From: Peptococcaceae bacterium BICA1-8
Lineage (GTDB): Bacteria > Bacillota > Peptococcia > Peptococcales > BICA1-8
Assembly: GCA_000802045.1 (NCBI GenBank)
Contig: JUEF01000118.1
Location: 1-40,117 of the forward strand
Direction: 5' to 3'
DNA: 40,117 nucleotides
The notes under the pieces are model-generated. The model was not told where the DNA came from and made no database searches. It saw only the letters and a list, made by a program, of their open reading frames with translations. How positions within the stretch are numbered: the first letter of the stretch is position 1; each line of letters starts with the position of its first letter. The translations under genes and the position numbers were made by a program. Of the stretch, positions 33,114-40,117 are shown one piece after another.

Positions 33114-34250
33114 TTGTATGATTGGCAGCAAATAAAAAAGCAAATTATTGAACACTCTCAAACTATTGGCATTGATAAAATCGGTTTTACCAGCGGGGAG
33201 CCTTTTTTAGAAATTGAGGTTATTCTTAGAGAACATCAAGAAAAAGGTTATAGCTCCGGTTTTGAAGAATCGAATATTGATTTACGCATTAATCCATCAT
33301 TATCAATGTCAGGGGTATGTTCAATAATCTCAGTTGCTGTGGCCTATCCTTCTTTGGAGCCTAGGCCTTTATCTGCTGAGCAGGAAACTAGAGGTAAGCT
33401 TTGTCGTGCTTCCTGGGGACAAGATTACCACAAGGTACTGGAGGAAAAACTAAGTAATCTGGATCGATTTATTAAATTATTAGTGCCTAAGGCGAAAACT
33501 CTAATAATGGTAGATAAAGGACCATTATCAGATAGGGCTGTTGCAGTAAGGGCTGGCTTAGGCTGGATAGGTAAAAATGGTAGTTTAATTACTGAAGAGT
33601 TTGGTTCATTTGTTTACTTAGGGGAAATTTTGACTAATTTGCCTTTGGAGCCAGATGGTCAAAAAGCTAGCAATCTGTGCGGCGGGTGCAATGAATGTTT
33701 AAATGCTTGTCCTATGCAGGCAATTCTAGAAGACAAAGCAACGATAAATTGTCAAAAGTGTTTAGCTTTTTACACTCTTACTAAAGGCCATCTTGAAGAT
33801 ACTCTAAAAGAAAAAATAGCTGAACAAAAATATTTGTATGGATGTGACATCTGCCAACTTGTCTGCCCCTTTAATAAAGATAAGAATAATGATTGGCATA
33901 GAGAATTTCGGCCGGAGTATGAATTAGTTAATCCAGTATTAGAAAAAGTTATTAAGCTTTCGAATAGAAAATTTAAAGACACCTTTGGCCATATGTCAGG
34001 CAGCTGGCGAGGCAAAAAAAATCTGCAGCGAAATGCTATTTTAATATTAGGGAGAACTAAAGGTGCTGAAAATATCCAACTATTAGCTGATTTACTTGAG
34101 CATGATTTACGTCCGGAAATCAGAGCTGCAGTAGCCTGGTCTTTGGGTCAGTACGATTTAGCAGTAACTCAGAATATCCTCAAAGAGCGTTTGCCCAAAG
34201 AGAAGGATGTACGTGTTTTACAGGATATAAAAAGAGCAATAAAAAATTAG
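33114..34250 (+). CDS. queG: epoxyqueuosine reductase
   Basis: The 378-aa enzyme makes queuosine from epoxyqueuosine in tRNA, the last step of queuosine synthesis. It shows the DUF1730 and cobalamin-binding region (KGPLSDRAVAVRAGLGWIGKNG), two 4Fe-4S sets (CGGCNECLNACP, with CQKC and CDICQLVCP), and C-terminal HEAT-like repeats for tRNA binding. A TTG start at 33114 is likely, with GGAG 9 nt upstream; TTG at 33099 overlaps that ribosome site. Confidence 0.93.
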   Translation: MYDWQQIKKQIIEHSQTIGIDKIGFTSGEPFLEIEVILREHQEKGYSSGFEESNIDLRINPSLSMSGVCSIISVAVAYPSLEPRPLSAEQETRGKLCRASWGQDYHKVLEEKLSNLDRFIKLLVPKAKTLIMVDKGPLSDRAVAVRAGLGWIGKNGSLITEEFGSFVYLGEILTNLPLEPDGQKASNLCGGCNECLNACPMQAILEDKATINCQKCLAFYTLTKGHLEDTLKEKIAEQKYLYGCDICQLVCPFNKDKNNDWHREFRPEYELVNPVLEKVIKLSNRKFKDTFGHMSGSWRGKKNLQRNAILILGRTKGAENIQLLADLLEHDLRPEIRAAVAWSLGQYDLAVTQNILKERLPKEKDVRVLQDIKRAIKN

Positions 34251-34264
34251 CTAAGCATATACTT

Positions 34265-34290
34265 AAAAAAACCTGCAGCGCAGGTTTTTT
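34265..34290 (+). terminator. rho-independent terminator after queG
   Basis: AACCTGC and GCAGGTT pair around AGC with flanking A and T runs. Confidence 0.92.
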
Positions 34291-34361
34291 GTTTATTTTG
34301 AAAGGTTTAACAGTACCTTTTAGAGAATACTAAAGAAAAAACAAATAGAGGTGGGGGTTTT

Positions 34362-35300
34362 ATGTTCGGAAAGGAAGATTTTAGGCAGATACAATCACGG
34401 ATAAAGCCATTTATTCATGAAACAAGTGTAATGTTTTCTCAAACCTTAAGTGAGGCCCAAGGTAATAAGCTTTTTATTAAACCAGAGTCTTTACAAAAAA
34501 CAGGTTCTTTTAAAATTAGAGGTGCGGCAAGTAAAGTAACGTCTTTGGGTAAACAAGAAATTAAAGGTTTAGTCACTGCGTCTTCGGGTAACCATGGTCA
34601 GGCAGTAGCATTTATGGCTAAGGCTTATAATGTTAAGGCAATAATTGTTATTCCTAATACTGCACCCCAAGCAAAAATAAAAGCAATAAAAGCTTATGGT
34701 GCTGATATTATCATGGTGGGTCCCAAGTCAAGTGAGAGATTGGAAAGAGCTCAAGGGATTTCCCAGGAAATGGGATACTTATACATTCCACCCTATGATG
34801 ACTATGAAGTTCTTAGGGGTCAGGGCACCATAGGGTTAGAGCTATTAGACTGGAAGCATCCTATTGATAAGGTTTTTGTACCAATTGGGGGAGGGGGACT
34901 TCTTTCAGGAATCGCAAGCTGTATCAAGGCCTTCGACCCAAAGATTAAGGTAATTGGAGTTGAGCCGAAGGGAAGCTCATGTATGTATACCTCTATTAAG
35001 GCTGGGGAACGCAAAGAGATATCACCTGATACCATAGCTGATGGTCTGCGAACAATAATGCCAGGAGAATTAACCTTTCCTATTGTACAAAAATATGTGG
35101 ATGAGCTAGTTTTAGTTGAGGAGCATGAAATAAAGAATGCTATGCAAATGATTATGGAAAGAATGAAACTTGTTATCGAACCTAGTGGTGCTGTATCTGT
35201 TGCAGCAATGCTAAAGGAAGAAAGCAAGGGGCTCAATCTGGTCAGTGTAATAAGTGGCGGTAACATAGACATAATGAAAATACAAGAATTATTAGGTTAG
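34362..35300 (+). CDS. threonine/serine dehydratase (PLP-dependent)
   Basis: The 312-aa enzyme has the PLP lysine in TGSFKIRGA, SSGNHGQAVA, the glycine-rich phosphate loop GGGGLLSG and the terminal SGGNID. It deaminates threonine to 2-oxobutanoate and possibly serine to pyruvate. It lacks the C-terminal ACT or regulatory domain of biosynthetic IlvA, so a catabolic-type enzyme is more likely. It is first in a three-gene run with a TPR protein and a GNAT. Confidence 0.92.
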   Translation: MFGKEDFRQIQSRIKPFIHETSVMFSQTLSEAQGNKLFIKPESLQKTGSFKIRGAASKVTSLGKQEIKGLVTASSGNHGQAVAFMAKAYNVKAIIVIPNTAPQAKIKAIKAYGADIIMVGPKSSERLERAQGISQEMGYLYIPPYDDYEVLRGQGTIGLELLDWKHPIDKVFVPIGGGGLLSGIASCIKAFDPKIKVIGVEPKGSSCMYTSIKAGERKEISPDTIADGLRTIMPGELTFPIVQKYVDELVLVEEHEIKNAMQMIMERMKLVIEPSGAVSVAAMLKEESKGLNLVSVISGGNIDIMKIQELLG

Positions 35301-35318
35301 TACTTTGGAGGGATTTGA

Positions 35319-35990
35319 GTGCGTTTTTTCTTATATTATTTTATTTTTAGATTTTTCCTCGGCAATCCGCTTTTAGCATTACTTATCATTTTCTTTTTGT
35401 ACTTAATTATTGACCGCCAGTTTATTGGGCTTTTTCCTGATTTTTTAAAGCCCTTTAAACGTTCCAGCCGAATTAAGGCTCTTAAAGAGCTAGTAAAATT
35501 AAATCCGGCAAATGTGGACGGATATAGAGAACTGGGACAATTGCATTTAGAAGGCAAGAAATATACCCAGGCTGTAGAGTACTTTGAAAAGTGTTTAGTA
35601 AAAATGGATGAATATGCGGATATCCATTTTTATTTAGGAAAAGGATTATATTTAATGGGACAAAAGGAAGAAGGCTATAGGGAGCTTTTCAAAGCACTTA
35701 GTATTAATCCTAAAATAGGTTATGGAGAACCATATATATACTTATTAGACTACCAATTAGACACTAATCCTTTGCCGGAAAAGATTAATGAGTTTCTCAA
35801 AAAAATAGAACAATTTGGGACACCGGAAATACTGTATAAATGTGGTTCTATTCTCTTAAAGCAAGATTCAATTAAAGGCAGAGAATTACTACAGGAGGCG
35901 GTAAGTAATTACAAAGCAATGCCGCGCAATTTTCGTAAAATACATAGGCGCTGGGCTTTCTTAGCTAGATTTAAATTACTTGGCAGATAA
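35319..35990 (+). CDS. TPR-repeat protein with N-terminal membrane segment
   Basis: The 223-aa protein has a hydrophobic start (about 1-30) and then TPR-like helices (NPANVDGYRELGQLHLEGKK, YTQAVEYFEKCL, ADIHFYLGKGLYLMGQKEEG). The GTG start at 35319 follows GGAGGG, 18 bp after the dehydratase stop. TPRs mediate protein contacts. The function is unknown. Confidence 0.8.
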   Translation: MRFFLYYFIFRFFLGNPLLALLIIFFLYLIIDRQFIGLFPDFLKPFKRSSRIKALKELVKLNPANVDGYRELGQLHLEGKKYTQAVEYFEKCLVKMDEYADIHFYLGKGLYLMGQKEEGYRELFKALSINPKIGYGEPYIYLLDYQLDTNPLPEKINEFLKKIEQFGTPEILYKCGSILLKQDSIKGRELLQEAVSNYKAMPRNFRKIHRRWAFLARFKLLGR

Positions 35991-36003
35991 GTAGGGATGA
36001 AAA

Positions 36004-36492
36004 ATGTTAATTAGAAAAGCACAACTTAAGGATTTGGCGGATATTAACGAAATTTATAATCATGCAATTTTAAATTTAACAGCTACTTTTGATGAAGAAA
36101 TAAAAACTTCTCAGGAAAGACAGGAATGGTTTGCTAGTCACCAGGATCTCCAATACCCTTTGATTGTTGCAGAAGATAAGGGTGAGGTAGTGGGCTGGGG
36201 TACTATCTCCCCATTTCGACCAAGGACCGCCTACAGATTTTCAGGGGAGACATCTATTTATGTGCGAAATGATATGTATGGGCAGGGAATTGGAACTTTC
36301 CTCCTGAAAGAATTAATTATTTTAGCCGGAGAAAATAATTTACATACTATCTTCGGTATTATTGTTGATGATAACAATTCTAGTATCAAGCTGCATAGTA
36401 AATTGGGCTTCGAAAAAGTGGGGTATTTAAAAGGAGCCGGTTTTAAGTTTAACAGGTGGCTGGATATAATTATTATGCAAAAAATGCTTTAA
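36004..36492 (+). CDS. GNAT N-acetyltransferase (phosphinothricin acetyltransferase-like)
   Basis: The 162-aa protein has the GNAT fold with acetyl-CoA loop NDMYGQGIGTFLL and the HSKLGFEKVGYLKGAGFKF ending typical of the Pat/methionine sulfoximine acetyltransferase group. It may detoxify amino-acid analogues. The true substrate is unproven. Confidence 0.9.
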   Translation: MLIRKAQLKDLADINEIYNHAILNLTATFDEEIKTSQERQEWFASHQDLQYPLIVAEDKGEVVGWGTISPFRPRTAYRFSGETSIYVRNDMYGQGIGTFLLKELIILAGENNLHTIFGIIVDDNNSSIKLHSKLGFEKVGYLKGAGFKFNRWLDIIIMQKML

Positions 36493-36516
36493 TTTCCATA
36501 AAAATTTCTATAAAAA

Positions 36517-36532
36517 AACGCCCGCAGGCGTT
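36517..36532 (-). terminator. terminator of the minus-strand transporter gene
   Basis: AACGCC and GGCGTT pair around CGCA. On the minus strand a run of seven U follows, so it best serves the gene at 36584-37078; the GNAT gene may use it too. Confidence 0.75.
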
Positions 36533-36583
36533 AATGAATTCAAAGAAAGTTGTATATATAACTTAGAATAGACACAAGTCATC

Positions 36584-37078
36584 TTAACCTTGCTTGATTG
36601 CAAATCCTGCGCTAGCTGTAAGTAAACTGTAAACTGCTATGGAAATAATTGAATCAACACCATGGTGGAGAGCTGTACCGATACCAATAACAACTCCTGC
36701 TTTATACAAGGAAAAGCCAAAAGGAATAACAATTAAGGCTTCGCTCACAGCATGGATGGGTAAAGTCAATAATAAAGCATTTCGTAAACCATAGCCCTTC
36801 TTAATCATTATTGCTCCAATAACAGCGAAAATAGTGTGCATTAAAGCTCTAGCACCAATAACAGGGCCCAATTTAATTAAAAACCCAAAAGCTGATCCTG
36901 CACCAACGACAAAAGCAACTAAAGGATTTACGGTCATTGCCAGCATAACCGGAACATGGGAGGCTAGTGTTGCACTAAAGGGCGGAATGGTAACCCCTAA
37001 AAAACCGCCGAAAGCCAAAGGAATCATAAGAGCTAAAGCTGTCAATAACGCCCCTAAAACAAGGTCTCTAATTTTCAT
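36584..37078 (-). CDS. ECF transporter S component, probably niacin-specific (NiaX-like)
   Basis: The 164-aa protein has about five to six membrane helices. IPPFSATLASHVPVMLAM near the N-terminus resembles NiaX-type vitamin S components. Such proteins bind a vitamin and use a shared EcfAAT module, not present here. AAGGAGG precedes the start. The promoter is followed by a TGTCATGACA palindrome resembling NiaR-type operators, which supports niacin. Another vitamin is possible. Confidence 0.75.
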   Translation of the reverse strand: MKIRDLVLGALLTALALMIPLAFGGFLGVTIPPFSATLASHVPVMLAMTVNPLVAFVVGAGSAFGFLIKLGPVIGARALMHTIFAVIGAIMIKKGYGLRNALLLTLPIHAVSEALIVIPFGFSLYKAGVVIGIGTALHHGVDSIISIAVYSLLTASAGFAIKQG

Positions 37079-37105
37079 AGTAACTCCTCCTTATTGTCTT
37101 TACAT

Positions 37106-37148
37106 CTGTCATGACAGCATTATACTCTATTAAGGGGCAGTTGGTCAA
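37106..37148 (-). promoter_or_regulatory. promoter and palindromic operator of the S-component gene
   Basis: On the minus strand TTGACC (37148-37143) and TATAAT (37124-37119) are 18 bases apart. CTGTCATGACAG, a perfect 12-bp palindrome (37106-37117), starts one base after the -10 box, so a bound repressor would block transcription. TGTC-N2-GACA resembles NiaR sites; the assignment is inferred. Confidence 0.7.
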
Positions 37149-37227
37149 AGCTTTTTTTTTGAAAATAAAAATTATTTTAGAAAATTTGTAGAATATTTTG
37201 ACATTCTTTATTTTTCATGCAAAATTA

Positions 37228-37275
37228 AAATAGACTCAAATGGTATTAAAGCCCATTTAGGTCTATTTGTTTTTC
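37228..37275. terminator. bidirectional terminator-like hairpin without an obvious gene
   Basis: AAATAGAC with AAATGG pairs with CCATTT and GTCTATTT, followed by GTTTTT. A TTGACA-like box is at 37198-37203. It may end a very short transcript or a lost gene. Confidence 0.6.
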
Positions 37276-37490
37276 AAGAAGTTTTTTTTGGATTAAATAT
37301 GCTAATTTCTATGGATAAATTTTCATGTGGGAATTAAGGGGAGTTTTGGGGAAGGAAAGTAGAAGTTTTAAGAAATGCCAATGATGTAAGTAATAAGGTG
37401 CAAATTTTTAAAAATTTATGTAATCCTTAGCTATGCTCACGAAACAGTGCCCAGTAAACAGAGAATAGCTCATGGCCATCACAAGGGTAT

Positions 37491-37622
37491 TTGTCAGATG
37501 GAGCTTTTACATTTATAATTGCTACTATTGTAGAAGGGCAGAATATTGAAACTGCAGAGAAAAGGCAAACTTCTTATTCCTCAGGGGTAAAGAATTTAGT
37601 AAATAAAAAAACTGAGGTTTAA
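37491..37622 (+). pseudogene. possible short gene or gene remnant upstream of CLC
   Basis: One frame reads LSDGAFTFIIATIVEGQNIE then TAEKRQTSYSSGVKNLVNKK before TAA at 37620-37622. It looks protein-like, and AAGGG precedes TTG at 37491, but it is only 43 codons and no family is recognised. It could be the end of a decayed gene. Confidence 0.25.
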
Positions 37623-37689
37623 GAAAAATTACTTTTTTATAGTCCAAGGCTGCTTGAAATTTTGTATAAATATTTTTGGGAATAGCAGG

Positions 37690-39474
37690 ATGACACTAGA
37701 GGAGATGTTGGAAATTAATAGAAACAAGTTTCAAAACTATTTTAAAGAAATTTTTACTAAATTCCTAATGAAGATCGATTATGATGCATGGTTAATTATT
37801 ACTTTATCTATTATTATTGGGATTTCTGGTGGGCTATTTTCTGTACTTTTTCGCCTAATGATAGGTTGGTCTAGTGTAGGTTATAATGGAATAGGAGAAT
37901 CTATCTTTGGTTTCCTTCCTAATAACTGGTGGAAAATTTTTGTACCTGCTTTAGCTGGGTTAGTCGTAGGTCCGTTAATATACTTTTGGGCCAGAGAAGC
38001 GAAAGGGCATGGAGTACCTGAAGTAATGGAGGCGGCAGCACTTAAAGGCGGTCGTATGAGGATGCGGGTAATATTCGTTAAAGCAATAGCATCAGCATCA
38101 TCTATAGGTGCCGGAGCTTCAGTAGGAAGAGAGGGGCCCATTATACAAATGGGGTCAGGAATTGGGTCTGTTGCCGCACAATGGTTAAAACTAAAAGAAG
38201 ATAAAATTAAAACCTGTGTTGGTTGTGGTGCAGCAGCTGGAATTGCTGCCACATTTAATGCTCCTCTTGCCGGAGTAATTTTCGCCCAAGAAGTTATTTT
38301 AAATAAATTTACTTCTACCACTTTTATACCCATTGTTGTTTCTTCTGTAACAGCTTCAGTAATCGCTCGAATTTTTGTTGGTGATATACCTGCTTTTATC
38401 GTAAAGTCGTACCCTTTAAATCACCCTCTTGAGCTAATCTTATATACACTTTTAGGTGTTTTAGCCGCATTTATATCTGTTATTTTTGTAAAAATGCTTT
38501 ATAAAAGCGAAGATATATGGGATGAAATGCATTTTTTGCCAGAATGGTCGAGACCAATTTTTGGTGGATTAATTATTGGACTGATAGGATTAAAATTTCC
38601 TCAAGTATTAGGTGTTGGCTATGAAACTATTGAGGCAACTTTTAATGGAGAATTACTGATGGTTACTTTATTTTTCTTGGTTTTTATGAAAATTATCGCA
38701 ACTTCTATTACTTTAGGGTCCGGTCATTCAGGAGGTGTCTTTGCCCCTTCATTGTTTATGGGCTCGACATTAGGTGGAGCATTTGGTATCTTTATGAAAC
38801 AATTATTCCCTAATATTGTAGGTCATCCTACGTCGTATGCTATTGCTGGAATGGGTGCTGTAGTTGCTGGTGCGACTCAAGCTCCTATTACAGCAGTTTT
38901 AATAATTTTTGAAATGACAAGGGATTATAAAATAATGTTACCATTGATGATTGCGGTTGTGTTTAGTACTTTAATCTATTCATATTTAAACAAGGGCTCT
39001 ATTTATACTTTAAAATTACTTCGTCGCGGTATCGATTTAAAGGCTGGGCGAGACATAAATATAATGAAACAGATTAAAGTTAAAGATGTTATGTCATGCC
39101 CAGTAGAATTTGTAAGAGAGAATGATAAAATTGGTAATGTAATAAAAATTATGCATAACAGTAAACATAATGGTTTTCCTGTATTGAATGTAAAGGATGA
39201 ATTAGTGGGTATTGTTACCCTCCAAGATATTCGAGTAGTTCCCGTTGAAGGAATTATGGAGTTGCCTGTTCCCAAAGTAATGTCGAAAAAACTTATTTAT
39301 ACCTTTTCGGAGAAAACCCTTGATGATGTTTTCAGGATATTAAATGATAATGATATTGGTCATTTGCCAGTAGTATCCCCTGAAAACACAAAACATTTAA
39401 TTGGGATTATAACCCGTAGCGATCTCGTAAAAGCTTACGATAAAGAGTTAATTTCTATAGAAGATACATTATAA
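37690..39474 (+). CDS. CLC chloride channel/antiporter with C-terminal CBS pair
   Basis: The 594-aa protein has the CLC core with KGHGVPEV (the GSGIP-like loop), GREGPIIQMGSG containing the gating glutamate, and GSGHSGGVFAPSLFMG. A CBS pair follows (about 455-585). CLC proteins with the gating glutamate usually exchange Cl- for H+. The CBS pair should bind nucleotides. ATG at 37690 is chosen because the frame upstream lacks a good ribosome site; support is weak (GGGA 10 bases away). Confidence 0.92.
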   Translation: MTLEEMLEINRNKFQNYFKEIFTKFLMKIDYDAWLIITLSIIIGISGGLFSVLFRLMIGWSSVGYNGIGESIFGFLPNNWWKIFVPALAGLVVGPLIYFWAREAKGHGVPEVMEAAALKGGRMRMRVIFVKAIASASSIGAGASVGREGPIIQMGSGIGSVAAQWLKLKEDKIKTCVGCGAAAGIAATFNAPLAGVIFAQEVILNKFTSTTFIPIVVSSVTASVIARIFVGDIPAFIVKSYPLNHPLELILYTLLGVLAAFISVIFVKMLYKSEDIWDEMHFLPEWSRPIFGGLIIGLIGLKFPQVLGVGYETIEATFNGELLMVTLFFLVFMKIIATSITLGSGHSGGVFAPSLFMGSTLGGAFGIFMKQLFPNIVGHPTSYAIAGMGAVVAGATQAPITAVLIIFEMTRDYKIMLPLMIAVVFSTLIYSYLNKGSIYTLKLLRRGIDLKAGRDINIMKQIKVKDVMSCPVEFVRENDKIGNVIKIMHNSKHNGFPVLNVKDELVGIVTLQDIRVVPVEGIMELPVPKVMSKKLIYTFSEKTLDDVFRILNDNDIGHLPVVSPENTKHLIGIITRSDLVKAYDKELISIEDTL

Positions 39475-39493
39475 ATAATAGTTATAGTATTAG

Positions 39494-39540
39494 ACAAGCA
39501 GACGGACCCGAATGAAAGGGTTGGCTGCTTGTGCTTTTAT
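39494..39540. terminator. terminator between CLC and selO
   Basis: CAAGCAG (39495-39501) pairs with CTGCTTG (39525-39531), with inner ACCC/GGGT and T-rich sequence after. It lies between convergent genes. Confidence 0.75.
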
Positions 39541-39541
39541 A

Positions 39542-40117
39542 TTAGGTACCGCAAAAGGTTCGGTAAGATCTATTTGATGGTGCAGGCAGTGTGGAGTAAT
39601 CAGCCTGTTTGGGGGAGTGGGCGTAGGGGCTTGCAAGAACATCCAGGAGCCGTTCCATCACGCTGTAGTCTCCTTGTTTCACTGCGGCCTCTAGTGCGGC
39701 TTCTACCCGGTGGTTGCGAGGGATTAGCGCAGGATTGCTGTTCCGCATCAACTGAAGCGAGGCGGCTTTAGGTTCCTGCTGTCTGCTTAGTCTCGCTTGC
39801 CACAGCTTCTGCCACTGAACAAATTCTGTGATACCAATTAGGTCCGTATCCTCTAGCGTATCAAAAGTTAATGCGCGGAAGGTATTGGTATAGTCCGCAT
39901 GATACTTCTGCATTATACTGAGGAGGTCTTCAATAAGGGCTTCATCTTGCATCTCTTCGTTAAATATTCCCAGTTTTGCTCTCATTCCCGCGAGCCAATT
40001 ACAGTGGTACAATTTAGTAAAATCCGAAATCGCATCCTGGGCCAGTTTGACAGCGTGCTCTTGATCGACATGCAGTAGCGGCAATAGGGTTTCAGCAAAT
40101 CGCGCGAGATTCCACCC
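39542..40117 (-). CDS. selO: SelO/YdiU protein adenylyltransferase, C-terminal part (cut by window edge)
   Basis: The frame is open to the window end, giving 191 residues. [28 protein letters not shown] and the C-terminal YRTFCGT are typical of SelO (YdiU), a pseudokinase-fold enzyme that transfers AMP to proteins in redox stress. The N-terminal catalytic part lies beyond the window. GC content is visibly higher than in all other genes, and codon use differs (many GCG, CGC and CTG-type codons), suggesting transfer from another source or a joined contig. Confidence 0.93.
   Translation of the reverse strand, partial: GWNLARFAETLLPLLHVDQEHAVKLAQDAISDFTKLYHCNWLAGMRAKLGIFNEEMQDEALIEDLLSIMQKYHADYTNTFRALTFDTLEDTDLIGITEFVQWQKLWQARLSRQQEPKAASLQLMRNSNPALIPRNHRVEAALEAAVKQGDYSVMERLLDVLASPYAHSPKQADYSTLPAPSNRSYRTFCGT

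Larger units (their letters stand above)
37079..37689. other. intergenic region between the S component and the CLC gene
   Basis: It holds the minus-strand promoter and operator (37106-37148), a bidirectional hairpin (37228-37275) and a possible gene remnant (37491-37622). The stretch 37280-37490 shows no clear structure or coding signal. Confidence 0.5.

Noticed and set aside
39529..39771. 80-aa plus-strand frame at the end
   Set aside because: It is the reverse shadow of selO, which has clear family motifs on the other strand.

Overview
The window looks like part of the chromosome of an anaerobic, low-GC Firmicute of class Clostridia, most likely related to Peptococcaceae. The evidence is an AT-rich background, strong AGGAGG ribosome sites, LL-diaminopimelate aminotransferase, type III glutamine synthetase, a DUF134 protein, a SigW-like ECF sigma factor, ECF vitamin transport, and an extracytoplasmic redox inventory (NiFe hydrogenase, c-type cytochromes, flavinylated lipoprotein). 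No rRNA, tRNA, CRISPR array or intact transposase was seen. Species cannot be named from this sequence.

Layout. 1-6845: fragments, a small protein, then a FadR/GntR-controlled catabolic locus (TAXI-TRAP binding protein, fused TRAP permease, beta-hydroxyacid dehydrogenase, Fe-alcohol dehydrogenase). 6846-9103: a large palindrome, a repeated hairpin, a split chromate-transporter pair, a DUF134 regulator and a REP/MITE-like element. 9124-10356 (minus): dapL. 10670-15003: Tat-exported NiFe hydrogenase small and large subunits, maturation protease, split-Soret-type cytochrome c, TatA. 15080-16682 (minus): two unknown proteins, one coiled-coil and one HEAT plus membrane. 16877-17812: L,D-transpeptidase. 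17994-20913 (minus): ECF sigma, zinc-finger anti-sigma and two bactofilin-like membrane proteins, behind a TGAAAC-N17-CGTA promoter. 21078-24599: membrane-anchored FMN glutamate-synthase-like protein, anti-sigma-type kinase, small membrane protein, YeiH transporter. 24690-26897: glnN behind an ANTAR-type dual-hairpin antiterminator. 27036-31425: hexaheme cytochrome lipoprotein, convergent with an extracytoplasmic flavin operon (triple-FMN lipoprotein, ApbE, NusG_II protein, Gx transporter). 31808-36492: ArsR regulator, possible 21-aa peptide, CBS protein, QueG, threonine dehydratase, TPR protein, GNAT. 36584-37078 (minus): ECF S component, probably for niacin, behind a palindromic operator. 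37690-39474: CLC channel. 39542-end (minus): C-terminal part of SelO, with visibly higher GC.

Together the genes suggest a cell that oxidises H2 outside the membrane and passes electrons through soluble or lipid-anchored haem and flavin proteins, with Tat export supplied next to the hydrogenase. The most notable items are the hydrogenase/split-Soret/TatA module without a membrane cytochrome b, the Pro-to-Cys change at the hydrogenase medial cluster, the triple-FMN lipoprotein operon, the glnN ANTAR leader, and the self-controlled ECF sigma module with two surface proteins of unknown role.
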